The notes under the pieces: model-generated
The model's database searches: none
What the model saw: the letters and a program-made list of their open reading frames with translations, nothing else
Told to the model about the DNA's origin: nothing
In this document: positions 10,051 to 19,101 of the stretch, in pieces
Layout of the letters: every line of letters begins with the position of its first letter
Position numbering within the stretch: the stretch's first letter is position 1
Position numbers and translations under genes: made by a program
Source: an uncultured Muribaculaceae bacterium
Lineage (GTDB): Bacteria > Bacteroidota > Bacteroidia > Bacteroidales > Muribaculaceae
DNA length: 64,000 bases
Assembly (NCBI GenBank): GCA_910576775.1
Contig: CAJTJV010000003.1
Span: 107,772 to 171,771, forward strand
Direction: 5' to 3'

Positions 10051-12309
10051 ATGAATATATTTATGAAAAAAATACTTTCAGGAATAATTTTATGTTCATC
10101 GGCACTGACACTCGACGCTGCTGTCCCCGTATATCTGGATGACAGCAAGCCTATCGAGGAACGCGTCGAGGATGCTCTTTCCCGCATGACCCTGCGCGAG
10201 AAAATCAACATCATCCACGCACAGTCGAAATTCAGCGCCCCCGGCGTCCCCCGTCTCGGTATCCCCGAGATATGGTGCACCGACGGCCCTATGGGCGTCC
10301 GCCCCGAGGTGCTGTGGGACGAATGGGAACAGGCCAAGTGGACAAACGACTCCTGCACGGCATTCCCGTCGCTCACCGCCCTTGCCGCCACATGGAACCC
10401 CGACATGGCCGAGCTGTACGGCAAAAGCATCGGCGAGGAAGCCCGTTACCGCAACAAGAGCGTCATCCTCGGCCCGGGTATCAACGTATACCGTACCCCT
10501 CTCAACGGCCGCAATTTCGAATACATGGGCGAGGATCCCTATCTTATCTCTCAGATGGTGGTCCCCTATGTCAAAGGCGTACAGAGCAACGGCGTGGCCG
10601 CCTGCGTGAAGCATTTCGCGCTCAACAACAACGAAATCAACCGCCATACCTCCAACCCTATCGTCGACGACCGCACCCTCTATGAAATATACCTGCCGGG
10701 CTTCCGCGCCGCGGCACAGGAGGGAGACGCCTGGTCGTTCATGGGCGGCTACAACCTTTTCCGCGGCGAACATGCCAGCTACAACCCCATCCTGATGAAC
10801 GACATACTCAAGGGCGAATGGGGCTGGGACGGAGCCGTCATCTCCGACTGGGGAGCCGTCCACGATACCCGTACGGCGGTCTCCGGCGGCCTCGACATGG
10901 AATTCGGCTCCTGGACAAACGGCCTTACCAACGGTCGCTCCAACGCCTACGACAATTATTTCCTCGCCGAGCCATACCTCAAAGGCATCCAGGACGGCAC
11001 ATACTCCACCACCGAGCTTGATGACAAGGTGCGCCGCGTCCTCCGGCTTACATTCCGCACAGCCATGGACCGCAACCGTCCCTTCGGCGCCATGGGCTCC
11101 GACGAGCATGTGGCAGCCTGCCGCGAAATCGGCGAGGAAGGAATCGTGCTGCTCCAGAACCGCAACAATCTCCTTCCCGTCGACCTCGACAAAGTGAAGA
11201 GAATTGCCGTCATCGGCGAGAACGCCATAAAGATGATGACTGTCGGCGGCGGTTCTTCCTCCCTGAAAGCACGCTATGAAATCACCCCTCTCGACGGTCT
11301 CAAAGCCCGCGTAGGCGACAAGGCTGAAATCATCTACGCCCGCGGATACGTCGGCGACCCCACAGGCGAATACAACGGCGTCGTCACCGGCCAGAACCTC
11401 GACGACCCGCGCTCGCCCCAGGAGCTGCGCGACGAGGCAGTCCGCGTGGCCCGCGACGCCGACATAGTACTTTTCTTCGGCGGCCTCAACAAGAGCAACC
11501 ACCAGGACTGCGAGGACACCGACCGCGAAACGCTCGACCTCCCTTATAACCAGAATGAACTTATCGAAGCCATCGCCGCCGCCAATCCCCGCACAGCGGT
11601 AATCAACATAAGCGGCACCGGCGTGGCCATGCCATGGAAAGATAAGGTCGACGCCATAGTACAGGCATGGTATCTCGGCAACGAGACCGGCAATGCCCTC
11701 GCCTCCGTGCTTACCGGCGACATAAACCCAAGCGGCAAGCTCCCCTACACCTACTATGCGAGCCTCGACCAGTGCGGCGCCCACAAACTCGGCGAATACC
11801 CCGGCCACCCCGGCATCGACGAGCTGGGAAACAAAGTGATGGACATGCCCTACAACGAAGGCATCTTCGTGGGCTACCGCTTCACCGACAAGAACAAGCT
11901 CAAACCCACCTTCCCATTCGGCCATGGCCTGAGCTACACTGAATTCAAGTACGGCAAAGCCTCCATCGACCGCACAAGCGGTACCGCAGACGACACCTTT
12001 ACCGTCACAGTTCCCGTAACCAACATCGGTGACCGCGCAGGCAAGGAAACAGTGCAGCTCTACATCTCCGACCTCAAGTCGACACTCCCCCGCCCCGTCA
12101 AAGAGCTCAAAGGTTTCAGGAAAATCGCCCTTCAACCCGGAGAGACAGCGGACGTGAAATTTGAAATCACAAGCGACGCGTTGAAATTCTTCGACCCCGA
12201 CAAACATGCCTGGGTATGCGAGCCGGGCGCTTTCGAAGCCCTTATCGGCGCTTCGGCAACCGACATCCGCACCAAAGCAGGATTCAAACTCACGGAATCC
12301 GGACGTTAA
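10051..12309 (+). CDS. GH3 beta-glucosidase (PUL 1)
   Basis: 752 residues from the first ATG; the second ATG at 10063 (MKKILSGIIL...) gives a more typical signal peptide and may be the real start. It has the GH3 N-terminal TIM barrel (DGPMGVRPE; KHFALNNNEINR), the nucleophile in VISDWGAV (Asp266), the C-terminal alpha/beta sandwich (VLLQNRNNLLPVDLDKVKRIAVIGENA) and the fibronectin-III-like end (ETVQLYISDL...PVKELKGFRKI). GH3 enzymes of this layout release glucose from beta-linked gluco-oligosaccharides. A signal peptide without lipobox suggests a periplasmic enzyme acting after SusC import. It lies between two terminator hairpins. Confidence 0.92.
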   Translation: MNIFMKKILSGIILCSSALTLDAAVPVYLDDSKPIEERVEDALSRMTLREKINIIHAQSKFSAPGVPRLGIPEIWCTDGPMGVRPEVLWDEWEQAKWTNDSCTAFPSLTALAATWNPDMAELYGKSIGEEARYRNKSVILGPGINVYRTPLNGRNFEYMGEDPYLISQMVVPYVKGVQSNGVAACVKHFALNNNEINRHTSNPIVDDRTLYEIYLPGFRAAAQEGDAWSFMGGYNLFRGEHASYNPILMNDILKGEWGWDGAVISDWGAVHDTRTAVSGGLDMEFGSWTNGLTNGRSNAYDNYFLAEPYLKGIQDGTYSTTELDDKVRRVLRLTFRTAMDRNRPFGAMGSDEHVAACREIGEEGIVLLQNRNNLLPVDLDKVKRIAVIGENAIKMMTVGGGSSSLKARYEITPLDGLKARVGDKAEIIYARGYVGDPTGEYNGVVTGQNLDDPRSPQELRDEAVRVARDADIVLFFGGLNKSNHQDCEDTDRETLDLPYNQNELIEAIAAANPRTAVINISGTGVAMPWKDKVDAIVQAWYLGNETGNALASVLTGDINPSGKLPYTYYASLDQCGAHKLGEYPGHPGIDELGNKVMDMPYNEGIFVGYRFTDKNKLKPTFPFGHGLSYTEFKYGKASIDRTSGTADDTFTVTVPVTNIGDRAGKETVQLYISDLKSTLPRPVKELKGFRKIALQPGETADVKFEITSDALKFFDPDKHAWVCEPGAFEALIGASATDIRTKAGFKLTESGR

Positions 12310-12319
12310 GAATAATTCA

Positions 12320-12361
12320 GGCCGGAGAAAATTGCATATGGCAGTATTTCTCCGGCCTTTT
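12320..12361 (+). terminator. Terminator closing PUL 1
   Basis: GGCCGGAGAAA (12320-12330) pairs perfectly with TTTCTCCGGCC (12347-12357), followed by TTTT. It begins 10 bases after the GH3 stop and separates PUL 1 from the next operon. Confidence 0.85.
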
Positions 12362-12392
12362 CCATATCCTTTTTCCCCTCTTATCGCCAGCC

Positions 12393-13895
12393 ATGAAACG
12401 TTTCTTAAATCTAATCTTACTGTCATCTTTATTTTCCTCGGCATTCGCGGAAGCCCCCTTGTTCGCGAACGAGGATCTAACAGCAAGCATAATAGAACCG
12501 GGAGTAACCGTACTGGAGACTACCGACAAGACAACCCTCTACCTTGTGGAGGGCGACAGCGCCGCCGTTCTGATTGATACCGGCACAGAAATAAAGAACC
12601 TCGACGAAATCATACGTCAGCTAACACGCAAACCCGTAAAAGTACTTGCCACACACGGCCATCCCGACCATATAGGCAACATCCGCTATTTCCCGAAAAT
12701 ATATCTCCATGAGGCCGACCACAATCTCGATTACAAAGAGCTGAAAGAGTACTGCGGCAAGATAAGTCCGCTCCGCGACGGCGACATATTCGACCTCGGG
12801 AACAGACGCCTTGAGGTTGTGCATACCCCCGGGCACACTCCCGGCTCGGTTGTATTCGTCGATTACGACAACGGCATGGCATTCACCGGCGATGCCTTCG
12901 GTTCCGGACAACTATGGATGCAACTGGCGCCGCAGGTGCCGTTCTCAACCCTTATAGACAGTTGCGGCAAAATGATAGAACTGATGTCGAAAAAAAATAT
13001 CGACAAACTGTATGTTGGCCATTATCCATACCTCAAGCGGCCCCTCGGCATCGAATATCTGATTGATACAGACATAAATGCCCGGCGCATCGATGCCGGC
13101 GACACGTCCGAGTCCCGTCCTTTCGGCAACGACGCCCGTGTGATGCGTAACGGCAGATCGGAAATCGTATTCCTTCCGGAAGCTTCCGGGCGCAAAACCA
13201 TGAGACAGCAGAAAGTGCTGCTCAAGCTCGACGATGTACATTACGGAGAGAACGGCCGGGCAGTACCCCCGCGATGGGAGCGCATTGTAGACTATCTCAA
13301 AGAAAACAATATCCGCGCCAATCTCGGCATCATAGGATTCTCCCTCGCGGAGGACCGTCCCGACTATTTCAACTGGTTGCACGAGGTAGCCGACATCGAC
13401 GGCATCGAGTTCTGGAACCACGGATACCATAACAGGATGGGGCTCGACGAACCGGGAGAATTCGAGATCGATTTCGAATCCCAGCGACGCGCACTCCACC
13501 TCACCGATTCCCTCGCACAGGCAAAAGCCGGACTGAAGCTCCGCGCGTGGGGCCCGCACTGGACAAACTGCAATGAATATACCGACAGCGCTCTGGCGAC
13601 AGTTAAATCTCTCGAAATGGTGTTCGGCCATCCCACACTGCATCCCGGCAGGAATTTCAAAGGCAAGGTAGTACGCATGAACCTTGAAATGGAATATCCG
13701 TTCCACAACCCGGTATATTCAGAATTCATTGTCAACTATCTGGGAAAGTGGCGAAAGCTCGACAGATTTTACCTTCAGGGACATCCTAATGCCTGGGACG
13801 ACAGCCGGTGGGCGGAATTCACCGAAATCATAGACCGTCTCCGAGCCGATGGAGTCCGTTTCCTGACAATTTCCGAATTCCTCGATGAGAACTGA
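12393..13895 (+). CDS. Metallo-beta-lactamase fold hydrolase fused to polysaccharide-deacetylase-like domain
   Basis: 500 residues from the ATG at 12393, where a signal peptide begins (MKRFLNLILLSSLFSSAFA). Residues about 28-240 are a metallo-beta-lactamase domain with every metal motif: HGHPDH (88-93), VVHTPGHTPG, AFTGDAFG and YVGHYPY. Residues about 275-500 resemble polysaccharide deacetylases: LLKLDDVHYG (metal Asp pair), an FWNHGYHNRM histidine motif, WGPHW, and a late QGHPNAWD. Such a two-hydrolase fusion is unusual. It is secreted, probably periplasmic, and heads an operon with GH2 and lyase/GH88 genes (11-base overlap with GH2). A role in removing ester or N-acetyl groups from a uronic-acid glycan is inference. 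The activity of the first domain cannot be guessed. Confidence 0.85.
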   Translation: MKRFLNLILLSSLFSSAFAEAPLFANEDLTASIIEPGVTVLETTDKTTLYLVEGDSAAVLIDTGTEIKNLDEIIRQLTRKPVKVLATHGHPDHIGNIRYFPKIYLHEADHNLDYKELKEYCGKISPLRDGDIFDLGNRRLEVVHTPGHTPGSVVFVDYDNGMAFTGDAFGSGQLWMQLAPQVPFSTLIDSCGKMIELMSKKNIDKLYVGHYPYLKRPLGIEYLIDTDINARRIDAGDTSESRPFGNDARVMRNGRSEIVFLPEASGRKTMRQQKVLLKLDDVHYGENGRAVPPRWERIVDYLKENNIRANLGIIGFSLAEDRPDYFNWLHEVADIDGIEFWNHGYHNRMGLDEPGEFEIDFESQRRALHLTDSLAQAKAGLKLRAWGPHWTNCNEYTDSALATVKSLEMVFGHPTLHPGRNFKGKVVRMNLEMEYPFHNPVYSEFIVNYLGKWRKLDRFYLQGHPNAWDDSRWAEFTEIIDRLRADGVRFLTISEFLDEN

Positions 13896-16479
13896 CAGAA
13901 TTACCGGCATACTGTTTCTTCTAACGTCCGCGTTACAGAACATTGCGACAGCACGTACCACCGTCTCCATCAACGACGGCTGGACTTTCCGGTACGACGG
14001 CGACACGGCCGCCGTTGCCGTACATCTGCCCCACTGCTGGAACGAAGACGCCTACAGTACCGCCGTATACCGGCGAGGCACCGGCGTATATACAAAACAG
14101 CTGAACGTTCCCGAAGATTTCAAGGGCAAAAGGCTCTTTCTGAAATTCGACGGCGCGGCAAACAAATCCGAAATCGCCATCGACGGCATTCCTGTATCAT
14201 CGCACGTCGGCGCCTATTCCCCCCACACCGCAGATGTAAGCGAGTACCTCACCCCGAGCAGCACGCACCTTCTTACTCTCACCCTCGACAATGCCGACAG
14301 GACGATTCCTCCCTCATCGGCCGATTTTACTTTCATGGGCGGCCTATACCGCGACGCATGGCTCACGGCGGTCGATGAAATCCATGCCGATATCTGCACC
14401 GGCCCGGCATGCGGCTTCAAGGCCTCCACGGAGCTGAAAGCCGACGGCAGTGCGGCGCTGGACGTGGAACAGACAATTGTCAACGACAGCGACAAGGACG
14501 CAAGAATCGACCTCAGGGTGACGCTGCTGTCGGACGACGGAACAGAAATAGCCTCCGCGGACAGACGGTTCAAAGTAAAGGCTCACGCATCGTCGGCCGC
14601 CACGTTGCGGCTCGACGGTCTGAAAGATATAAGTCCATGGACGCCGGACAATCCCGTGCTCTACACCGTAAAGACGGAATTGTCGGAAGCGGGGCGACGT
14701 CTCGACACTGGAGAATGCCACACCGGCTTCCGCACCTTCGGCTTCGACTCCGAAGGCCGCTTCCTTCTCAACGGCAGCCCCTATAAGCTCCGCGGGATGT
14801 GCCGCCACCAGGACATGCGCCCCATGGGCATAGCCCTTGCCGACGAGCAGCATAGACGCGACATGCGGCTCATAAAAGATCTGGGAGCGAATTTTATCCG
14901 CATAAGCCACTATCCGCAGGACGATGCCGTCCTTGAGATGTGCGACCGCCTCGGCCTGATAGCATGGGAGGAAATTCCCGTAATCGACTACGTGCCCGAC
15001 AGCGAGGCATTCGCCGCCAACTGCGAGACCATGCTCCGCGACATGATACGCAACCATTACAATCATCCGTCGATAGCCATCTGGGGCTACATGAACGAGA
15101 TTCTGCTCCGCATGCCGGCGGCCGGCAAAGATGCCACGATACAGCGTACCCGCGCTCTCGCCGGAAGACTTGAAAAAGCACTGCGCGAGGAAGACCGCTC
15201 CCGCATGAGCGCCATGGCATTCCACGGAAGCGACATATACCATGATGCCGGCCTGACGGACATAAACGATGTCAAGGGCTGGAACCTGTATCAGGGCTGG
15301 TACGGCGGCTCTGTCGGCGATTTCGAGAAATTCCTTTCGCGCCAGCACCGCGAACATCCCGACCACAGGCTTGTCGTCAGCGAATATGGCGCCGGCTCCG
15401 ACCTGCGTCTGCACTCTCTCGAACCGGAGCCTTTCGATTTCAGTATTGAGTACCAGCAGCAGTATCTCGAGCATTATGTGCCCGTCATCGAGGATTCCGC
15501 ATTCGTGGCCGGAGCGTCGCACTGGAATTTCATAGATTTCTCGGCCGCCCACCGTGCAGAATCCATGCCTCATATCAACAACAAGGGTCTCGTCACCAAC
15601 GACAGGCGCAAAAAAGACGTATATCACTATTATCGGGCGCGCTGGCACGACAGCGGCAACGATACCGTCGTCCATATAGCCACACGCGACTGGCCCGAAC
15701 GCACCGAACTCATCGGCGAGGACGGCACAATAGTCCGTCCGGTAAAGGTCTACACCAACCTGCCGGCCATAACAATCACTGTTAATGGCAACAGCCATAC
15801 CGCCAACAACATAGATAACTGCACGGCGGTATTCGACGTGCCCCTGAAAGCTGGCCTGAATACCATCACCGCGTCCGCACCCGGCAAACCCGCCGGTATT
15901 CTGGATATGGCATCCGTGACTGTAAACGGAATCGCCGCCAGCAATGGCATCATCGACCCCGAGACGAAAGAGCTGGCGATAAACGCAGGCTCCAACTGCT
16001 ATTTCCAATCCGGAGCATCGGGTCTGGAATGGCTCCCCGACCGCCCGTACAGCGCCGGAAGCGGCTACGGCCACATAGGAGGCATACCCTCTGTCAGTCA
16101 GGACGAGGTGGCGCTCACCGACGACGGCCCACTCTTCCAACGCACCCTCTCAGGCGTGGAGGAATACCGCATCGACGTCGTGCCGGGACGCTACGAGGTG
16201 GAGCTTCTGTTTTCCGAACAGGCATCGCCCTCGGCCATGTCGGCTTATATGCTGGGGCATAACGCTTCCAACGGCAGCCGCCCGTGGACTGCGATGGATA
16301 TCTCCATCAACGGCGCCGATGTGGAGCGCGATTTCTCTCCCGGCAATGTCGCCGGAGTAAAAAGCATGGTGAAACGGCGCTACTCCACCATCGCCGGCAA
16401 GTCAGGCATCGTTGTCACATTCACACCCCGCGAGGGCGCCACAAGCTCCCTGTCGGCAATAAAAATAAGAAAACTGTAG
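13885..16479 (+). CDS. GH2 glycosidase with C-terminal malectin-like domain
   Basis: 864 residues with an N-terminal signal peptide. It shows the GH2 sugar-binding jelly roll (about 25-170, with the LPHCWNEDAY region), the immunoglobulin-like domain, and the TIM barrel (FGFDSEGRFLLNG; RGMCRHQD). The acid/base is Glu405 (YMNEI) and the nucleophile is Glu500 (VSEYGAG). After about residue 590 comes a DUF4982-like Ig segment, and the last 160 residues or so (INAGSNCYF...YGHIGG) look like a malectin-type carbohydrate-binding domain. GH2 covers beta-galactosidases, beta-glucuronidases and beta-mannosidases. Its neighbours make a beta-glucuronidase or beta-galactosidase on a uronate glycan plausible. 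It overlaps the upstream gene by 11 bases, implying translational coupling. Confidence 0.9.
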   Translation: MRTDRITGILFLLTSALQNIATARTTVSINDGWTFRYDGDTAAVAVHLPHCWNEDAYSTAVYRRGTGVYTKQLNVPEDFKGKRLFLKFDGAANKSEIAIDGIPVSSHVGAYSPHTADVSEYLTPSSTHLLTLTLDNADRTIPPSSADFTFMGGLYRDAWLTAVDEIHADICTGPACGFKASTELKADGSAALDVEQTIVNDSDKDARIDLRVTLLSDDGTEIASADRRFKVKAHASSAATLRLDGLKDISPWTPDNPVLYTVKTELSEAGRRLDTGECHTGFRTFGFDSEGRFLLNGSPYKLRGMCRHQDMRPMGIALADEQHRRDMRLIKDLGANFIRISHYPQDDAVLEMCDRLGLIAWEEIPVIDYVPDSEAFAANCETMLRDMIRNHYNHPSIAIWGYMNEILLRMPAAGKDATIQRTRALAGRLEKALREEDRSRMSAMAFHGSDIYHDAGLTDINDVKGWNLYQGWYGGSVGDFEKFLSRQHREHPDHRLVVSEYGAGSDLRLHSLEPEPFDFSIEYQQQYLEHYVPVIEDSAFVAGASHWNFIDFSAAHRAESMPHINNKGLVTNDRRKKDVYHYYRARWHDSGNDTVVHIATRDWPERTELIGEDGTIVRPVKVYTNLPAITITVNGNSHTANNIDNCTAVFDVPLKAGLNTITASAPGKPAGILDMASVTVNGIAASNGIIDPETKELAINAGSNCYFQSGASGLEWLPDRPYSAGSGYGHIGGIPSVSQDEVALTDDGPLFQRTLSGVEEYRIDVVPGRYEVELLFSEQASPSAMSAYMLGHNASNGSRPWTAMDISINGADVERDFSPGNVAGVKSMVKRRYSTIAGKSGIVVTFTPREGATSSLSAIKIRKL

Positions 16480-16483
16480 AATC

Positions 16484-18868
16484 ATGTACCGACTATTAAG
16501 CACATTTCTGATAATCGTATTCGCCGCGCTGTCCGCGGATGCACAGGCGGTGTGGAACCGCAGCCACCTCGACAAGGTAAGGTCGCAGCTCGACAGACCG
16601 ATGTATGCCACCGCATACTCCGCTCTGCTCCGGGAGGCAGACGCCATGCTCGGCGACACCCCTCTTTCGGTGGTGGATAAAAAACGGATGTCACCGGCAG
16701 GCGACAAACACTACTATACCAGCCTCGCGCGATATTTCCATCCGAACCCCGACACTCCCGACGGCCTGCCGTACGTGAACCGCGACGGCATAACCAATCC
16801 GGAAATCGGTCAGTGGGACAGAAACCGCCTCGGCGAGACCGCACACCGGATCAGCACACTCGGTCTGGCGTGGTATCTCAGCGGCGACGAGCGCTATGCC
16901 GCCAAAGCTGCCGAGTTCATCAGGGTATGGTTTCTCGACAAGGACACCCGCATGTACCCTAATTTCGAATATGCGCAAATGGTTCCGGGCGTAAACAAGG
17001 GCAAGGGGCGTCCTTATGGCGTCCTCGACGGATATTCATTTGTCGAACTGCTTGACGGCGCCGCCCTGCTCGACGGCTCGAAATCGTGGACGGCCAAAGA
17101 CGCCAAAGCGTTGCGCAAATGGATGAGTTCCATGCTCGACTGGATGCTGACATCGGAACAAGGCCTGGAGGAAGCCGCCCAGAGCAACAACCACTCCACC
17201 GCCTACGACGCCATCGCCATTGCTATGGCAATATACACAGGCCGCTCGGACCTCGCAAAGAAAATTATCGAAAAGGTACCGGCGAAGCGCATCTTCACAC
17301 AGATAGAACCCGACGGAACGCAGCCCCACGAGATGTGGCGCACCCTCTCCTACGGCTATTCACAATACAATCTCACCCATCTTATCGACATATTCCTGAT
17401 GGCCGGCAAAATCGGCATCAACATCGACAAAGCCACCGATACCGACGGCCGCAATTTCTACAAGGCTCTCGACCTGCTCGCCTCCTACCTCGGAAAAGAC
17501 GTCGGAGCATGGCCGGGCAAGCAGATAAACGGCTGGGAGGTAAAGCAGCAGGAGGTGGCGCGCGACCTATGGCGTGCCGGCACGCTTGTCGACAGCACCC
17601 GCGGGGATTACCGCAATCTATACCGCATGTACCGCATATTCCGCCCTGAGGAACGTTTCACCCTGCTCTACTACACCCCCGACGACGTCGACGACGCCTT
17701 CACCAAGGCATCCGCAACCCTGCGGAATGCCGTAAGCGCGGTGAATGCCGCTCGCGCAAAGAAAGACAACCGTATCGGACACAGACTGAATCCCTGTACA
17801 CAGAATGCCGACGGCACCCCCGTACTGGTGCATCCTTACGACTGGACATCGGGCTTCTTCCCAGGCGAGCTGTGGCTTATGTACGAGTTCACAAACGATC
17901 CTTACTGGCGCCGGCAGGCAGCTTCCCATACATGGGTAATTGAGGAAGCCAAGATGCACGACGGCACACATGACCTCGGATTCATGATCGGCGACAGCTT
18001 CGGCAAAGCATGGGAAATCACCGGTGAAAGGAGCTATCTCGATGTAGTACATCAGGCAGCAAAGACTCTCGCCACACGCTTCAATCCCGCCGTCGGCGCA
18101 ATCCGCTCATGGGACCACAACGCCGAGGTATGGCACTATCCTGTCATCATCGACAATATGATGAACCTGGAGATGATGTTCAAGATGGCAGACGCCACCG
18201 GCGACAGGCGTTTCCACGACATCGCCGTAAGCCATGCCGACGCGACGCTCCGCAACCATTTCCGAGACGACCATTCATCGTACCATGTAGTGGACTACGA
18301 CCCCGACAACGGCGATGTGCGCATGCGCGTCACCGCCCAGGGATATTCCGACGACTCTTTCTGGAGCCGTGGCCAGGGCTGGGGTCTATACGGCTACACG
18401 ATGTGCTACCGCCATACCGGCGCCCGCCGCTACCTCGATCATGCCGTCGCCATCGCCGACTGGTTCCTGTCCCTGCCGAATATGCCATCCGACGGAATCC
18501 CCTACTGGGACATGAAAGCACCCGGCACGGAGCATCCTGACAATGCATCCGTGCCCCGCGACGCCTCCGCCGCCTCGCTGACAGCATCGGGGCTATACGA
18601 GCTTGCCGAATATGTCGACTCCGGCAAAGCGCAATCATACCGCGACAAAGCCGCTCGGATTCTCGACAGCCTTGCGGAAGCCTACACCCTCGAGCCATAT
18701 GACAGACAGATTTTCCTGCTCGGACATTCGACCGGACATCATCCCGGAGGCAGTGAAATCGACGTGCCGCTCGTCTATGCCGACTACTATTATCTCGAAG
18801 CCCTTCTACGGAAGCGCCATAAAGCCCTCTACGGCACCCCTCTGCGGCCTACAGCCGGAACAGACTGA
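16484..18868 (+). CDS. Alginate-lyase-like domain fused to GH88 unsaturated glucuronyl hydrolase
   Basis: 794 residues with a signal peptide (MYRLLSTFLIIVFAALSADAQA). Residues about 22-390 form an alpha/alpha-toroid lyase of the alginate-lyase superfamily (PL5/PL38 type), with NNHSTAYD (Asn235, Asn236, His237) and PHEMWRTLSYGYSQYN as probable catalytic regions. Residues about 400-785 are a GH88 domain: Asp497 (HDLGFM) and Asp557 (IIDNMMN) are spaced 60 residues apart, as for the two catalytic Asp residues in characterised GH88 enzymes, and GQGWGLYGY is present. The lyase would create a 4,5-unsaturated uronic-acid end and GH88 would remove it, so one polypeptide could do two consecutive steps. 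The gene starts four bases after GH2. Confidence 0.87.
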   Translation: MYRLLSTFLIIVFAALSADAQAVWNRSHLDKVRSQLDRPMYATAYSALLREADAMLGDTPLSVVDKKRMSPAGDKHYYTSLARYFHPNPDTPDGLPYVNRDGITNPEIGQWDRNRLGETAHRISTLGLAWYLSGDERYAAKAAEFIRVWFLDKDTRMYPNFEYAQMVPGVNKGKGRPYGVLDGYSFVELLDGAALLDGSKSWTAKDAKALRKWMSSMLDWMLTSEQGLEEAAQSNNHSTAYDAIAIAMAIYTGRSDLAKKIIEKVPAKRIFTQIEPDGTQPHEMWRTLSYGYSQYNLTHLIDIFLMAGKIGINIDKATDTDGRNFYKALDLLASYLGKDVGAWPGKQINGWEVKQQEVARDLWRAGTLVDSTRGDYRNLYRMYRIFRPEERFTLLYYTPDDVDDAFTKASATLRNAVSAVNAARAKKDNRIGHRLNPCTQNADGTPVLVHPYDWTSGFFPGELWLMYEFTNDPYWRRQAASHTWVIEEAKMHDGTHDLGFMIGDSFGKAWEITGERSYLDVVHQAAKTLATRFNPAVGAIRSWDHNAEVWHYPVIIDNMMNLEMMFKMADATGDRRFHDIAVSHADATLRNHFRDDHSSYHVVDYDPDNGDVRMRVTAQGYSDDSFWSRGQGWGLYGYTMCYRHTGARRYLDHAVAIADWFLSLPNMPSDGIPYWDMKAPGTEHPDNASVPRDASAASLTASGLYELAEYVDSGKAQSYRDKAARILDSLAEAYTLEPYDRQIFLLGHSTGHHPGGSEIDVPLVYADYYYLEALLRKRHKALYGTPLRPTAGTD

Positions 18869-19025
18869 AACACAGACTCCGACTTATAAATTATAATTCA
18901 ATACGTTATCTATTTGTTTCGCATTCAAACGCAGAATCCGTTCAAAACCTATACATACTGTGACACCGGCGGCAGAATCTGCCACTTTGTCAGCCACGAT
19001 ACCGCCATTTCCCCTAAAAAACTTT

Positions 19026-19042
19026 TTGGCACACGATTTGTT
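19026..19042 (+). promoter_or_regulatory. Sigma54-like -24/-12 promoter of dnaK
   Basis: TTGGCAC (19026-19032), five bases, then TTGT (19038-19041) matches the sigma54 pattern TGGCAC-N5-TTGC at all but the last base, with the required 12-base spacing from the first G of GG to the G of the -12 element. A start near 19052 would give a leader of about 50 bases. No TAnnTTTG box is visible in the gap. Confidence 0.5.
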
Positions 19043-19101
19043 TTTAATGATAGCAAAAGAAAGAAAACATAATTAACAAGACAAAATAAACTCATACAAC
19101 C

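Noticed and set aside
10096..12486. 796-codon minus-strand open frame opposite GH3
   Set aside because: It is a shadow frame of the GC-biased GH3 codons, with the repetitive Val/Ala/Gly/Glu composition such frames show; GH3 has all family motifs.
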